27,011 nt of DNA from an uncultured Lachnospiraceae bacterium (GTDB lineage Bacteria; Bacillota; Clostridia; Lachnospirales; Lachnospiraceae): positions 1 through 27,011 of the forward strand of contig CAJTYJ010000037.1 of NCBI GenBank assembly GCA_910583895.1. Reading direction: 5' to 3'. Made by a program: the position numbers and the translations under genes. Position 1 is the stretch's first letter. The number at the start of each line of letters is the position of its first letter. This document shows, piece after piece, positions 15,307 through 21,960 of this stretch. The notes under the pieces were generated by a model. That model worked only from the letters and a program-made list of their open reading frames with translations, was not told the DNA's origin and made no database searches.

Positions 15307-16124
15307 AACTTCAAAAGCCTGCCTTTCAAATATTGTTCATAATATACCTTTGCCTTTTCTTCCGGACTGCCGCTTTCGATCCGTACCGTATCCCGGCTCC
15401 GGTCCACCGGACCAAGGGCAAGCAGCGTCTCAATCCGGTCCGCAAAAGCTCCCGCATCCGAAAGCAGCGTCCCCGGGTCCACGTATTCAATGGGCCGGTT
15501 TCCCAGCCTCATTTTATCTTTCAGAGTCGGTACCCGAAGATAGGCGCAGGGAGCATTTCCCACTGCCAGTACACAGGGAGGACGAACGATCTGTACCTTC
15601 TCCCCTCTGCCGGTCTGGCTGGTTACCTTCAGACAGCCCCCTTTCGCCGGTTCCATGCCGGTCACCTGGCTGATGCAGGGCCACCGGAGAATCTCTGCCA
15701 GCAGATAGGGCGTTTTTCCATGGCTGGCATCTGCGCTCTGAACCCCGGTGACCACCACATCATAAGCTTCTGCCTTTTTCTGTATATAAGCGGCAATCAG
15801 TTCTGCCAAAAGCTCCGGCGGAGTATACGCCCCCTCTTTTGACTCCACCCGCACGGCGTGGGAAAATCCCAGGGCATACAGTATCTTGAGAAAGCTGTCC
15901 GCTTTTTTCCCTCCAACGGTAAGTGCATCCAGTTCAAAGACGACGTTTAAGCCTTCTGATAAATCAGAAAGCTTCCGCATCATTTCCAGCGCCCCTTCAT
16001 CAAAGCAGTTCCATTCCAGCTTCACGTATTCGGTATCCACTCTCAGGCTGTCATCGGCCACCCAGTCTTCCTCCCGCAGAAGATCCAGGGCCGGGACCGC
16101 CTTAAAGCATCCCAATATTCTCAT
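15303..16124 (-). CDS. divergent ETF beta subunit (module 2)
   Basis: This ETF-beta-like protein has 273 residues from the ATG at 16124. That start has AGGAG 6 nt upstream; the longer in-frame reading from 16187 has no such site and adds a poorly conserved tail. The start MRILGCFKAVPALDLL and the helix FDEGALEMMRKLSD (41-54) are ETF-beta features. In place of DGDTAQVGP it has GVQSADASHGKTPYLLAEIL (127-146), which keeps the glutamine, aspartate and glycine-proline framework. It therefore belongs to the YgcR-like branch rather than to the canonical one next door. Its GTGA overlap with ETF alpha 2 shows coupled synthesis. Confidence 0.8.
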   Translation of the reverse strand: MRILGCFKAVPALDLLREEDWVADDSLRVDTEYVKLEWNCFDEGALEMMRKLSDLSEGLNVVFELDALTVGGKKADSFLKILYALGFSHAVRVESKEGAYTPPELLAELIAAYIQKKAEAYDVVVTGVQSADASHGKTPYLLAEILRWPCISQVTGMEPAKGGCLKVTSQTGRGEKVQIVRPPCVLAVGNAPCAYLRVPTLKDKMRLGNRPIEYVDPGTLLSDAGAFADRIETLLALGPVDRSRDTVRIESGSPEEKAKVYYEQYLKGRLLKL

Positions 16125-16202
16125 AAGCGGCTCCTGTTCTGCCTGTGCAGAAGAGCCCCCGGATAAGGACCCTTCTGCACAGATCAAATTTCAATTCATC
16201 CT

Positions 16203-17660
16203 TTATTTTCTAAGGGGAATCAGTGTTCCCATATTCATGATTCCATTGGGGTCAAAGGCCTGCTTTAAGGTTTTGAGCATATAATAGGAAGAACCATATT
16301 CCTGGGTCACATATTTTGCCCTTGCCTTTCCAAGACCGTGATGGTGCACGATGGATCCGCCGTATTTTATCACCTGCTCGCAGATGATCTGGTTGATCCG
16401 GTCGTGATACTTGTTGATCTCTTCCTCCGGCGCACAGTCCACGATGTTGTAATAATATACGAAATACATGTTGGTTCCGTTGATGTAGCTGTGGGAAGAA
16501 TGGCCGCCCATCAGCGTCATGTCCGGCACCTCTGCCAGAATCCGGTCGCAGGAAGTCTTATAGATCTCATAGATATTGTCCCAGCTTCCGGACACCTCGG
16601 TGGTAATACCAATATTCTGAGTCGCTTTGATCTCCTCAGCCTCTTCGGCGATCTGCTCCGGTCCCCAGTTCAGGCCCTCGTACCATTTCTCGATCAGCGC
16701 CGGATTGACCTCCTCAAGCTCCGGATGCTTCGACATCATCTCCTTGATGCCTGCTTCGATGGCCGGGGTAATGTTCGCCGGACCCTCTGCCATCCAGATC
16801 AGAATCGCCTTGCCCTCTTCCAGCCATCCGCTGAAATGCATGTTGGCATCCGCTGCATCGTAAAGTCTTGCAAAGGACGGACGGTAGCCTGCCACCATCA
16901 CTTCTCTTAAACAGTCAAAGCCAAGCTTCATGTACTGGTCATCCAGTTTGTATCCGATATAACGGTTGTTCTCCGGCTGCCATTTGAACAGCTTCATGGT
17001 CACTTCTGTAATAAAGCAGATGGCACCCTCGTTGCCGCAGATGATGTGACGGATGTCCGGTCCTGCCGCACGTCTCGGGATATTCTTGATCCGGCAGATC
17101 TTTCCGTTGGGGAACACTGCTTCCAGACCCACGATCATGTCCTCGATGCCGCCGTACAGAGTGGAAAACTGTCCGATGCTTCTGGTTGCCACCAGGCCGC
17201 CCATCTGTGCCAGCGGTTTGGACTGGGGAGAATGTCCGGTGGTATAGCCCTGTTCTCTCAGCATGTCGTCCAGCGCCTGAAGAGGCACACCGCACTGACA
17301 GGTCACCTGCATATTATAGGTATCTACCTTTAATACTTTGTTCATGCCGGAACCGTCGATGACCACGGAATCCTTCAAAGCTGTCTCAAGCCCGCCCTCG
17401 ATGGCAGAATGTCCGGTTCTCGGAACCACGTTGATCTCGTTCTCATTGGCAAACTTCAGCACCTCTGACACTTCTTCCGCGCTCATCACATTGACCACTG
17501 CAGCGGGAATGGGCTGGGTGTATACTTCACATACCTGTTCGTATTTTCTGTAACGGTCCAGGCTGCTCTCTTTTAAAACCTTCTCGTCCGTGATCACCTG
17601 ATCTTTGCCCAGAATCTTTACCAAACCTTCCACAATCTGCTCTCTTGAAATTATTGCCAT
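16203..17660 (-). CDS. ygcU: FAD-binding oxidoreductase, YgcU/AGPS-like (module 2)
   Basis: This 485-residue flavoprotein has the PCMH-type FAD domain with phosphate loop PRTGHSAIEGG (80-90) and the QMGGLVATRSIGQ segment. Its C-terminal domain ends with VHHHGLGKAR (438-447; H439-H441) and FDPNGIMNMGTL. The HHHGxGK signature is that of alkyldihydroxyacetonephosphate synthase-like proteins and of E. coli YgcU, rather than GlcD. These enzymes act on dihydroxyacetone- or glycerol-derived phosphates or on other hydroxy compounds; this one's reaction is unknown. It is the first gene of unit B, about 105 nt after the leader terminator, with GGAGAGG before the ATG. It should pass electrons to the following ETF pair. 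Confidence 0.85.
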   Translation of the reverse strand: MAIISREQIVEGLVKILGKDQVITDEKVLKESSLDRYRKYEQVCEVYTQPIPAAVVNVMSAEEVSEVLKFANENEINVVPRTGHSAIEGGLETALKDSVVIDGSGMNKVLKVDTYNMQVTCQCGVPLQALDDMLREQGYTTGHSPQSKPLAQMGGLVATRSIGQFSTLYGGIEDMIVGLEAVFPNGKICRIKNIPRRAAGPDIRHIICGNEGAICFITEVTMKLFKWQPENNRYIGYKLDDQYMKLGFDCLREVMVAGYRPSFARLYDAADANMHFSGWLEEGKAILIWMAEGPANITPAIEAGIKEMMSKHPELEEVNPALIEKWYEGLNWGPEQIAEEAEEIKATQNIGITTEVSGSWDNIYEIYKTSCDRILAEVPDMTLMGGHSSHSYINGTNMYFVYYYNIVDCAPEEEINKYHDRINQIICEQVIKYGGSIVHHHGLGKARAKYVTQEYGSSYYMLKTLKQAFDPNGIMNMGTLIPLRK

Positions 17661-17765
17661 TGCCTCTCCAAAGCTCCTTTCTTAACTCCGTTTCTTATAT
17701 GATATTTTGCTGACCGACCGTAAAAGAGACTGGTGCGCGCGATCCGTTCTCTTAAAAAAGGGAAC

Positions 17766-17843
17766 AAAAAAAGAAAAGTAATGCAAACAGGCGCAAACCA
17801 AGCCTGTCTGTTACTTTTCTCTTGTCGTCTCTTTCGGTAACTG
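17766..17843 (-). promoter_or_regulatory. antitermination leader 2 (unit B)
   Basis: The leader starts CAGTTAC (17843-17837), then a 21-nt purine-rich loop with two AGAG blocks, then AGTAAC (17815-17810). GTTAC pairs with GTAAC. The second arm is part of the 5' arm (17820-17802) of an intrinsic terminator with 3' arm 17792-17772. That stem has 10 and 9 bp with a 2-nt bulge between, a 9-nt loop and seven U (17772-17766). It has the same architecture as leaders 1 and 3 with a quite different stem sequence, so the shared words are not simply a recent copy. Confidence 0.8.
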
Positions 17844-17848
17844 CCTTT

Positions 17849-17877
17849 AGTTTAAACGCTATAAAGTCATTTGTCAA
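17849..17877 (-). promoter_or_regulatory. promoter of unit B (ygcU...ygcP)
   Basis: TTGACA (17877-17872), a 17-bp spacer and TAAACT (17854-17849) lie on the minus strand. The -35 is perfect and the -10 weaker. CAGTTAC begins 5 nt after the -10, as in leaders 1 and 3. Confidence 0.75.
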
Positions 17878-17952
17878 TTGTGGATATTTCATATTTTTCG
17901 CCCTCTGTTTTTGTGCACATTTAACATGTTTTGTCTTTTAACTCTTTTTCTA

Positions 17953-17981
17953 TTGACTTTTTGCCCTATATAACTTATGAT
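17953..17981 (+). promoter_or_regulatory. promoter of unit C (MFS transporter)
   Basis: TTGACT (17953-17958), a 17-bp spacer and TATGAT (17976-17981) lie on the plus strand. It is divergent from the unit B promoter, with about 75 bp of AT-rich DNA between the two -35 hexamers. CAGTTAC again starts 5 nt after the -10. Confidence 0.8.
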
Positions 17982-17986
17982 AATGC

Positions 17987-18043
17987 CAGTTACCAGAGAG
18001 CTGAGAGAAGTAACGCCAGGAGGCATTATTTCTCTCTTTTTTT
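17987..18043 (+). promoter_or_regulatory. antitermination leader 3 (unit C)
   Basis: CAGTTAC (17987-17993) is followed by a 15-nt loop with two AGAG blocks and AGTAAC (18009-18014). The terminator is a 15-bp stem, 18003-18017 with 18022-18036, one C/A mismatch, an AGGA loop and seven U (18037-18043). The AGTAAC lies in its 5' arm, so pairing with CAGTTAC would open the terminator. About 150 nt without a gene follow before the transporter start. Confidence 0.8.
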
Positions 18044-18193
18044 ATGCATTGGGACGTGGTTTCCCTGGCATGATTTTCTTTATTCCAGGCGCATGACTGC
18101 AGCATGCAGACGGAAGCAACCTTGGCAGCCGCCCTCTTTTTGGCGAAACTGCTGCTGACATTTACTTTATCATTCAAGGAGGGTTTACTTGTT

Positions 18194-19423
18194 ATGGACA
18201 AGGCTTTTATCAAAAAATACGGCACGCTGCTTCTTCTGGCGGCCGGCGCCGGAATTATCTTCCAGTTACCTTATATCCGGGAGACCTTCTATGTCCCCAT
18301 TCAAAATGCAATGGAGCTGACCAATGCCCAGATGGGTATGCTGTCCTCCGGATACGCAACCATGGCAACCTTTTCTTATTTCATCGGCGGCGCCATTGCG
18401 GATAAGTTCTCCGCAAGAAAACTGCTGACCTTCTCTTTTCTTGCGACGGGAATCCTGGGCTTATGGTTTTCCACCTTCCCGGGCTACAACGTCAGCCGGC
18501 TGATCTTTATTCTGATGGGAATTTCCACCATCATCACTTACTGGTCGGCCTGCATCAAAGCAACCCGTATGCTTGGTTCTGAGGAAGAACAGGGACGTCT
18601 GTTCGGACTTCAGGAAGGCCTTCGCGGTATCCTGAACGCACTTCTGGTATTTGGCATGACTGCTGCTTTTGCCCGCTATACCAACGAAGTGGCCGGCGCT
18701 TCTGCTGCCATCCGCCTGTGTTCCATCGTCGTCATCGTCATCGGTGTTCTGAATTTTATCTTTATTGAAGACACCAAAAAAGAAGAAAATGCCGAGTCTG
18801 TCATCGAGGTCACCAAGGGGCTCTTTAAATGTCTGCTGATTCCCAAGGTATGGATTCTGGTCGGTATCATCTTTACCGCTTACAGCGTATATGGACTGAT
18901 CGGATATGTGACCACCTACGCACAGCAGTTTTACGGACTGACTGCCACCACAGCTGCCACCCTGGGCGGAATCCGCTATCTCCTGCAGGGCGCCGGCGGT
19001 ATCTTCGGCGGTTTCCTGGCTGATAAACTCCACTCCCGGATCAAAGTCATCGTGGGCGGCTGTATCGGACTGATCGTCTCCTTCGGTGCCTATATCGTAC
19101 TTCCGGGCAATGCCTCCCTGGGCGGAGCCGTGATTGCGAACTTCTTCCTGGGACTGGTATTCATCTACGCGGTCCGCAGCCAGTACTTCGCGGTTCATCA
19201 GGACGCCGGGATTCCTCTGGAACTCAGCGGACGTGTATCCGGAATCTCTTCTGCACTTGGATACATGCCGGATATGTTTATGTATACATTAGTGGGAAGC
19301 TGGATGGACAACTACGGAAGAGCCGGCTACAACATGACCTGGGGTTATGCCATGGTCGCTGCCGCTCTTTGTATCGTCCTCTCCTTTATCTTAAGCAAGG
19401 TTGTCAAAAGCGAGCAGAAATAA
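18194..19423 (+). CDS. MFS transporter of the ygc-type locus
   Basis: This 409-residue major facilitator has about 12 helices and the loop 2-3 motif GGAIADKFSARK (residues 65-76 from this start). The pattern MELTNAQMGMLSSGYATMATFSYFIGG resembles YihN-like and organic-acid or sugar-phosphate MFS proteins; I cannot assign the substrate. I chose the ATG at 18194 because AAGGAGGG lies 10 nt upstream. The longer reading from 18104 adds 30 residues without a ribosome binding site. It is the only gene of unit C and shares the antitermination leader with units A and B, so it very likely imports their substrate. It fills the place of YgcS but I do not claim orthology. Confidence 0.85.
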   Translation: MDKAFIKKYGTLLLLAAGAGIIFQLPYIRETFYVPIQNAMELTNAQMGMLSSGYATMATFSYFIGGAIADKFSARKLLTFSFLATGILGLWFSTFPGYNVSRLIFILMGISTIITYWSACIKATRMLGSEEEQGRLFGLQEGLRGILNALLVFGMTAAFARYTNEVAGASAAIRLCSIVVIVIGVLNFIFIEDTKKEENAESVIEVTKGLFKCLLIPKVWILVGIIFTAYSVYGLIGYVTTYAQQFYGLTATTAATLGGIRYLLQGAGGIFGGFLADKLHSRIKVIVGGCIGLIVSFGAYIVLPGNASLGGAVIANFFLGLVFIYAVRSQYFAVHQDAGIPLELSGRVSGISSALGYMPDMFMYTLVGSWMDNYGRAGYNMTWGYAMVAAALCIVLSFILSKVVKSEQK

Positions 19424-19445
19424 ACTCTGTCCGAAATTTTAAACG

Positions 19446-19543
19446 GGGATGCGGCAAAAGGTAATTCCGTCTGTCTGCGCAGAAGCGCCATATGACCGAG
19501 CGCAGGCTGCGCAGACAGGACGGAATGCGTTTTGCCGCATCCC
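19446..19543. terminator. very long bidirectional hairpin terminator
   Basis: Three consecutive stems stack: 19446-19459 with 19530-19543 (14 bp), 19464-19470 with 19520-19526 (7 bp), and 19471-19482 with 19507-19518 (12 bp). Only short bulges separate them, and the loop is about 24 nt. T-rich DNA follows on the right. It separates the convergent MFS gene and the exported-protein gene. At over 30 bp it is much longer than terminators need to be. Confidence 0.8.
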
Positions 19544-19550
19544 TGTCTTT

Positions 19551-20141
19551 TTATGGAGTTTCTTCCTCCCAGCTTAAGACTGCCTGTCCATCCAGAAGCC
19601 AGGGTTCTAAATGTTCCGAACGGACCGCCTCCGCCGTCAGCTCAATGGTAAAAACTTTCTCTGCAATGTCGTTTTCCCAGTTCTCTGGTATGGTGATCTG
19701 TCCATAGACCAGAACCATGCTTCCCGGAGTCACCTTCTCCTGATAATAATAAAATCCGTCGTTCCCTCTAAGCCAGCCCTTCTCAAAAGAAATTCCTTCC
19801 ACAAGTTCCCGGATCCGCTCCTGTCCTGCTTCTCCTTTTGTATCTTCTCCCAGTATTCCGCCAAATGTAAGGCTTACCCGGATATACGCCTCCGGGGAGG
19901 TGCCGTCCAGAATAACTGCCGTCCCCCGCTCCACCGTCTCTCCCGGCAGAAGTCCGGTCACCTGCTCTTTGGTATAGGACTCCTGGTCATCCAGAAAGCA
20001 TACTTCCAGACGGACCGGTTCCATGGACGCCACGCTTACGGATTCTCTCTGCTGCAGAAAAGAGCAAAAGCTAAAGCCGATTCCCAGCAGTAAAACTATG
20101 CATCCGGCAAAACCGGCGGCGACTGTCTTTCTTTGGTTCAT
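19551..20141 (-). CDS. exported protein, probable SipW substrate (TasA/CalY-like)
   Basis: The 196-residue product begins with a basic start and a hydrophobic helix (KTVAAGFAGCIVLLLGIGFSF), a signal peptide or anchor. A beta-rich region follows with LLPGETVERGTAVILDG and EAYIRVSLTFGG. Such features occur in TasA/camelysin-type proteins processed by SipW (variable N-terminal segment, 'NTG..aYiRv' strand), but I see no close match. Its ATG overlaps the stop of the signal-peptidase gene by 4 bp, making enzyme and substrate a natural pair. It lacks the typical extended SipW-cognate signal, so the assignment is by context. Confidence 0.5.
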   Translation of the reverse strand: MNQRKTVAAGFAGCIVLLLGIGFSFCSFLQQRESVSVASMEPVRLEVCFLDDQESYTKEQVTGLLPGETVERGTAVILDGTSPEAYIRVSLTFGGILGEDTKGEAGQERIRELVEGISFEKGWLRGNDGFYYYQEKVTPGSMVLVYGQITIPENWENDIAEKVFTIELTAEAVRSEHLEPWLLDGQAVLSWEEETP

Positions 20142-20638
20142 ACCCCCTTCACCTCCTCCTGCTCCCGCACCAGAGCTCCTTCCATCCAGGACAGCAGGCA
20201 GACCAGCACCACCAGGAGGATGATCCCCACTTTTCCCATACCGCTGGCCAGGTAGCCCGCCAGATAACCAAGCCAGGGAACACAGATCACCGGCACTCCC
20301 ACAATCCTGGAAAACGGCGTGGCCGCCTGGTCTTCCAGCTCATTGGCATCTCCTTTGGTATAAATCGCTTCCTGCTCTTCATCCACCCGGACGATCCGGT
20401 GGGTAACCAGCGTCTCCTCATCCGGCAGATAGAAGGTCACCACATCCCCATCCGAAAGTCCGGCCTTGTCCACCGACTTCACATAGATCACACTCCCCAC
20501 CGGATACTCCGGCTCCATACTGCCGCTTTGCACCAGCAGAGGATGAATCCCAAAAAGTCCCGGCAGGGCCAGAAGCATCGTCAGGACCGCCAGCATGCCA
20601 CAGATTCCAAGAGCAGACCATTTACATAAAAGTCTCAT
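20138..20638 (-). CDS. sipW: SipW-type signal peptidase I
   Basis: ER-type signal peptidases use a Ser-His pair instead of Ser-Lys and, in Bacillus, process biofilm and spore-coat proteins. The 166-residue protein has an N-terminal membrane helix and VQSGSMEPEYPVGS (S40 nucleophile). THRIVRV (H80) replaces the lysine, GDANELED (96-103) carries the acidic box, and a C-terminal membrane helix follows (GIILLVVLVCLLSW). All expected residues are present. AGGAGA lies 9 nt upstream of the ATG. It is the first gene of a two-gene unit with the exported protein, and two DNA dyads lie upstream. Confidence 0.85.
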   Translation of the reverse strand: MRLLCKWSALGICGMLAVLTMLLALPGLFGIHPLLVQSGSMEPEYPVGSVIYVKSVDKAGLSDGDVVTFYLPDEETLVTHRIVRVDEEQEAIYTKGDANELEDQAATPFSRIVGVPVICVPWLGYLAGYLASGMGKVGIILLVVLVCLLSWMEGALVREQEEVKGV

Positions 20639-20670
20639 ATCTTATTATCTCCTGATCTTTTCATAATCGG

Positions 20671-20730
20671 ACAGAGAAACACGTTTCCCTGTACACAGAA
20701 TAAGGAATGGCATAAAAATACCATTCCTTA
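20671..20730. promoter_or_regulatory. two dyads upstream of sipW
   Basis: ACAGAGAAAC-AC-GTTTCCCTGT (20671-20692) is a near-perfect 22-bp palindrome with 9 of 10 arm matches. TAAGGAATGG (20701-20710) and CCATTCCTTA (20721-20730) form a perfect 10-bp inverted repeat. Neither is followed by a U-tract on either strand. They lie between a TATAAT on the minus strand near 20755 and the sipW ATG, so they may be operators or leader hairpins controlling the pair. Confidence 0.45.
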
Positions 20731-20774
20731 CATATATATTCCCAAAATCAGGAAATTATACTCATAAAACCTGT

Positions 20775-21653
20775 CTATTTTTCAGAACACTCCCATCTTC
20801 CGCTGGCACCGCAGGGAAGAATCAGTCCGCTTTCCCGGACCAAAAGCCCCACCTCCTGGGCATCAATCCGGCCGCCAAAGCTGCGAAGTTCCGTTCCCAG
20901 AAGGTAAGAAAGCACCGCCGGCTGAAGGCCTGTTGTGTAGGAATTGATCAGAAAGAACAACGGCTGAGTGCTCAGCAGCTGTACGCAGAGCTTCACAAGG
21001 GGATGAATCGCATCCTCGATCTTCCAGATCTCTCCTTTGGGACCTCTTCCATAAGAAGGCGGGTCCATGATCACCGCGTCGTAATGATTGCCCCTTCGGA
21101 TCTCCCGCTCCACGAACTTCTGACAGTCGTCCACCAGCCACCGGATCTTTGCTTCTTCCAGTCCTGAGCTTTTGGCATTTTCTTTCGCCCAGGCCACCAT
21201 CCCCTTCGACGCATCCACATGGGTCACCTGAGCCCCTGCCGACGCTGCCGCTAAAGTCGCCCCGCCGGTATAGGCAAACAAATTTAACACCTTGATCGGA
21301 CGCCCTGCGCAGCGGATCTTATCTGCAAACCAGTCCCAGTTGGCCGCCTGCTCAGGAAAAAGTCCCGTATGCTTAAAGCTGAAGGGCTTCAGGTTAAAGG
21401 TGAGATCCAGGTTCTCATAGGAGATGCTCCACTGTCCGGGCAGATGAAAAAACTCCCATTCTCCTCCGCCTTTTGCACTTCTGTGGTAATGTCCATTCTT
21501 CTTTTTCCATCCCGGATGAGTCCTCTTGGTATCCCAGATCACCTGAGGATCCGGACGCACCAGCAGGTAGTCCCCCCAACGCTCCAGCTTCTCTCCCCGG
21601 GAGGTGTCAAGGACTTCGTAATCATTCCATTTATCTGCTATAAACATCTGCAA
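20775..21653 (-). CDS. class I SAM-dependent RNA methyltransferase
   Basis: The 292-residue protein has a Rossmann methyltransferase core with motif I LNLFAYTGGATLAAASAGA (123-141), THVDASKGMV (144-153) and the catalytic-type DPPSYGRGPKG (197-207). The ordering is that of the RlmI/RlmK-like rRNA cytosine or guanine methyltransferases. The N-terminal PUA domain of RlmI is absent; instead there is a short beta domain (residues 1-80). I would expect methylation of rRNA or another nucleic acid base. The first codon is TTG 21653; an ATG two codons later (21647) is an equal candidate, because AAAGG lies near both. A clear promoter sits about 45 bp upstream. Confidence 0.8.
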   Translation of the reverse strand: MQMFIADKWNDYEVLDTSRGEKLERWGDYLLVRPDPQVIWDTKRTHPGWKKKNGHYHRSAKGGGEWEFFHLPGQWSISYENLDLTFNLKPFSFKHTGLFPEQAANWDWFADKIRCAGRPIKVLNLFAYTGGATLAAASAGAQVTHVDASKGMVAWAKENAKSSGLEEAKIRWLVDDCQKFVEREIRRGNHYDAVIMDPPSYGRGPKGEIWKIEDAIHPLVKLCVQLLSTQPLFFLINSYTTGLQPAVLSYLLGTELRSFGGRIDAQEVGLLVRESGLILPCGASGRWECSEK

Positions 21654-21695
21654 CTGCCTTTCCTTTTCGTACCATATCTTCTGTCTGCTTGGGAA

Positions 21696-21724
21696 ATTAT
21701 ATCACGGAACCGCTTTCTTCACAA
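21696..21724 (-). promoter_or_regulatory. promoter of the methyltransferase gene
   Basis: TTGTGA (21724-21719), a 17-bp spacer and a perfect TATAAT (21701-21696) lie on the minus strand. The start would be near 21689. The rest of the divergent spacer to 21882 holds no gene, only a 12-bp palindrome GCCCCATGGGGC at 21848-21859. Confidence 0.75.
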
Positions 21725-21882
21725 GCGCAACCTGAATGGTCCCAAGCGGGATTCTCCTTTTTGCATCTGCCTCCTTCAGACCACACGGGGCTGCCCCTTT
21801 TCACGTCTGCCGCAGGCCGCCTGCATCCGATGATCTTTCATCTGTCTGCCCCATGGGGCGCCCAAAAGCACGAAAGATTGGA

Positions 21883-21911
21883 TTGATTATCTGCCCATAA
21901 ATTGTTATGAT
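21883..21911 (+). promoter_or_regulatory. promoter of the metallo-hydrolase gene
   Basis: TTGATT (21883-21888), a 17-bp spacer and TATGAT (21906-21911) lie on the plus strand. The -10 overlaps the ATG of the upstream in-frame reading at 21907, which argues that the true start is the ATG at 21961. Confidence 0.65.
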
Positions 21912-21915
21912 AAAT

Positions 21916-21932
21916 GTATACAAATCGTATAC
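21916..21932. promoter_or_regulatory. paired GTATAC half-sites, possible operator
   Basis: GTATAC-AAATC-GTATAC forms a dyad just downstream of the predicted transcription start of the metallo-hydrolase gene. Each half is itself a palindrome, and the centres are 11 bp apart, about one helical turn. Position and symmetry suit a repressor operator, but no regulator gene is beside it. Confidence 0.35.
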
Positions 21933-21960
21933 GCTTTTATTCAGAAAAGGGGGTCATTAC

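Noticed and set aside
16125..16187. Longer N-terminus for ETF beta 2.
   Set aside because: The ATG at 16124 has AGGAG at good spacing and aligns with the normal ETF beta start; the extra residues do not look conserved.
10552..17660. Direct assignment as an electron-confurcating lactate dehydrogenase (LctBCD).
   Set aside because: Neither ETF alpha has the ferredoxin domain of LctC, and the AGPS-like flavoprotein and GlpP-like regulator point elsewhere. A hydroxyacid substrate remains possible for the GlcD-like enzyme.
18461..19198. Minus-strand open frame of 245 residues within the MFS gene.
   Set aside because: It is a composition shadow, rich in D, G and Q, opposite hydrophobic helices.
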